In this document: piece by piece, positions 62,471 through 64,000 of the stretch
Numbering within the stretch: position 1 is the stretch's first letter
How the letters are laid out: each line of letters starts with the position of its first letter
NCBI GenBank assembly: GCA_035651655.1
Contig: DASRFG010000023.1
Location: forward strand, 620,001 to 684,000
DNA from: Terriglobales bacterium
Lineage (GTDB): Bacteria > Acidobacteriota > Terriglobia > Terriglobales > Acidobacteriaceae
Reading direction: 5' to 3'
Length of the DNA stretch: 64,000 bases
Made by a program: the position numbers and the translations under genes
Notes under the pieces: generated by a model
What the model saw: only the letters and a program-made list of their open reading frames with translations
Database searches by the model: none
Told to the model about the DNA's origin: nothing

Positions 62471-64000
62471 TCACGGCTCCTGGCGAACTTCGCGCTTATT
62501 GAAGTGTTCAGCCACGACGGCGGGCGTTTCCGGCAGGCGGCCTTCTTTAATAGCAAGGGCGAGACGGATGAACTGAGCATTGGTCCAAGCCAGCGGAGTG
62601 GCCGAGCCTGTACCCTCGCCGAACCTCAAATGCTCCGGATCGGGAGTGTCTGGCCGATCCCAAATTTGCTCTGACAACATACGTCCTTTGTTCGCCATGT
62701 GAAGCATGGCATCCAGGTAAGGATGCGCATCCTGTCCTGAGGCAAGGGCGTATTCGCCTCGTTCGCCAACAAAGAGTGGCCAGAGACGCCCGATACCGGT
62801 GCCATCCCAACCTCTGCCATCGGGCTTCTCCCCATACCCATCATGGTTGTAACGGTACCAATCCGGCCCATTGGGAGTGTTGATACGAATGACCTTATCA
62901 ATTACGGGCAGCGAGGCCTGGACTGCACTGTCGTGGGGCGGCCGAATACCAAGACGCACCAGCTCCAGAAAACCAGCATCCACGATCTCGCGCTCGTCCC
63001 AAGTTCCGCCGCCGTTGTGGACGTCCAACTTTTCACCTGAGTTTGGATTCCCGTGCTGGGAGATACGAATAAAGTAGCGCGGCGCGTAAGGGCCGCTAGT
63101 GGTCACCGTCCAGGAATCCAGCTGATTGGCCCAATTGTCTGCTGTGCTCAACCATTGTTTGGCCGAAGCGTCATCGGAGTTGTGGCGGGCAATCTCAGCT
63201 GCACAAATCAGGCCCGCTATTTCCGCCGCGATAGTGGATGGCGAGTAGCCCGGTACTTCCTCCCAACGCTCCTCGGGGGTTGCGGGCCCGTGAGCGACGA
63301 TGAAATTGGCCGCAGGCTTTACGTGCTGGAGGTAGGTTTGGCCGTCGGTCCGGCCAAACTGGTAGGCGAGGATGATGGGGTAGGATACCTCATCCATTTG
63401 CAGGGAGGGCCAGTAGGGACGTCCATCGAGCCAGGAGTTTTGCGGAAATGAACCATCCGGCTTTTGCTGTCCGGTAAACAGATAGTTTAGGGCGCGGTCT
63501 GCCGACTCCTTGTCTCCCATCGCGTAAAAGGCGGTAGCAACTTCGTATAAGTCGCGGGCCCACACCAGGTGATACCCGCCCACGGACGGCTCGTTAGCGT
63601 CAACCCCATTGCCCCATGGAATGCTCAGCGAAGCGGCCCCGGCGCCGCGATAAGTCTTGTCTTCATGCGCCTTCAGCACCATGGCTGACATCTGGTATTG
63701 ATCGTGGTAGGGCGGATCAACTGATTTAAGAGTCGCCAAATATTCGTGCCAGCCCGCACTGTATTGCTGTAGAAGTTGCGGGAACGGCCGCTGCAGCGAT
63801 TCTCGTGCATGCTTAATGGCCAATTGGCCTTCGGCCCCGAATCCAAGCGCGAGCGTGAACGCGGAAGTGGCCGCCTCCGCTGGTAGTTCCGCTATCTGAA
63901 CAACGTTGCCATCCGCGGCGCGCACGTAAGTGTGCTCGAGTCCGAACTGCCGTTTCAGTTCAGTCCAGCCGTCACTTGTGCCGAGGTACCCGCTGCTGGT
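62471..64000 (-). CDS. GH15 glucoamylase-type protein (5' end cut by window)
   Basis: The frame is open on the minus strand from 64000 to the stop at 62471, giving 509 residues with the N-terminal part missing. It matches the glucoamylase family GH15, which releases glucose from the ends of alpha-glucans: [157 protein letters not shown]. Two acidic catalytic residues are expected near the Trp-rich segments ([11 protein letters not shown] is one candidate region). It lies 183 bases past tRNA-Leu, opposite in direction. Confidence 0.9.
   Translation of the reverse strand, partial: TSSGYLGTSDGWTELKRQFGLEHTYVRAADGNVVQIAELPAEAATSAFTLALGFGAEGQLAIKHARESLQRPFPQLLQQYSAGWHEYLATLKSVDPPYHDQYQMSAMVLKAHEDKTYRGAGAASLSIPWGNGVDANEPSVGGYHLVWARDLYEVATAFYAMGDKESADRALNYLFTGQQKPDGSFPQNSWLDGRPYWPSLQMDEVSYPIILAYQFGRTDGQTYLQHVKPAANFIVAHGPATPEERWEEVPGYSPSTIAAEIAGLICAAEIARHNSDDASAKQWLSTADNWANQLDSWTVTTSGPYAPRYFIRISQHGNPNSGEKLDVHNGGGTWDEREIVDAGFLELVRLGIRPPHDSAVQASLPVIDKVIRINTPNGPDWYRYNHDGYGEKPDGRGWDGTGIGRLWPLFVGERGEYALASGQDAHPYLDAMLHMANKGRMLSEQIWDRPDTPDPEHLRFGEGTGSATPLAWTNAQFIRLALAIKEGRLPETPAVVAEHFNKREVRQEP

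Noticed and set aside
62209-62502. 97-residue frame over tRNA-Leu
   Set aside because: It starts within the tRNA-Leu gene and is another well-known artefact.

Overview
The window looks like a chromosomal segment of an Acidobacteriota bacterium, probably of the Terriglobia / Koribacter type. This is inferred from several signs: two long Oar-type TonB-dependent receptors (carboxypeptidase-like regulatory domain at the N-terminus, aromatic-terminated beta-barrel end), a TPR-secretin with a cohesin-like tail, a pilMNOP-type operon with GspC/PilP-like and pseudopilin genes, the mix of housekeeping genes, and moderately GC-rich DNA with tightly packed genes on both strands. No phage, IS element or CRISPR array was seen. 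Both ends cut genes: an Oar-type receptor at base 1 and a GH15 glucoamylase at base 64000.

Layout. 1-4000: the receptor 3' end, a secreted kelch-repeat/M23 peptidase fusion and tRNA-Phe. 4250-7314: hutU-hutI (histidine degradation). 7376-10673: a secretin with a cohesin-like domain and two pseudopilins. 10853-25564: housekeeping genes smpB, pepA, argS, larC, metG, tatD, yajQ, a polyprenyl diphosphate synthase, a CYTH protein, secA and a ferritin-like DUF892 gene. 25683-28457: an acyl-activating enzyme/ACP/acyltransferase fusion. 28542-32339: a minus-strand unit of a stand-alone LigD polymerase domain, DUF72 and two adjacent Xer recombinases. 32417-42356: a nucleotidyltransferase, two metallophosphoesterases, an active/inactive M16 peptidase pair, a radical SAM protein, a Rieske oxygenase, an APC transporter and a UdgX-type uracil-DNA glycosylase.

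42617-53653 is mainly a cell-envelope and pilus region: a pilin-like gene with a good sigma-54 promoter candidate, an ABC exporter with a TPR membrane protein, LolA, then PilC, PilB, PilM, PilN, PilO, a PilP/GspC-like protein and an atypical pseudopilin. Together with the secretin locus this supplies most parts of a type IV pilus or type II secretion machine: ATPase, platform, alignment complex, secretin and pseudopilins. A prepilin peptidase and a PilT were not seen. 53772-64000: an A-type Fe-S carrier, a small membrane protein, a PilZ-like protein, an ECF sigma/anti-sigma pair ending at a strong terminator, a full-length Oar-type receptor with a PepSY-like secreted protein, an orphan beta-domain ORF beside a perfect 15-bp inverted repeat, tRNA-Leu and the glucoamylase.

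The features most worth a second look are the cohesin-tailed TPR-secretin and its split pilus system, the UdgX protein, the LigD-polymerase/DUF72/Xer/Xer unit, the triple-domain lipid enzyme, and the sigma/anti-sigma/receptor block. All functions are read from motifs and family knowledge; no searches were run.
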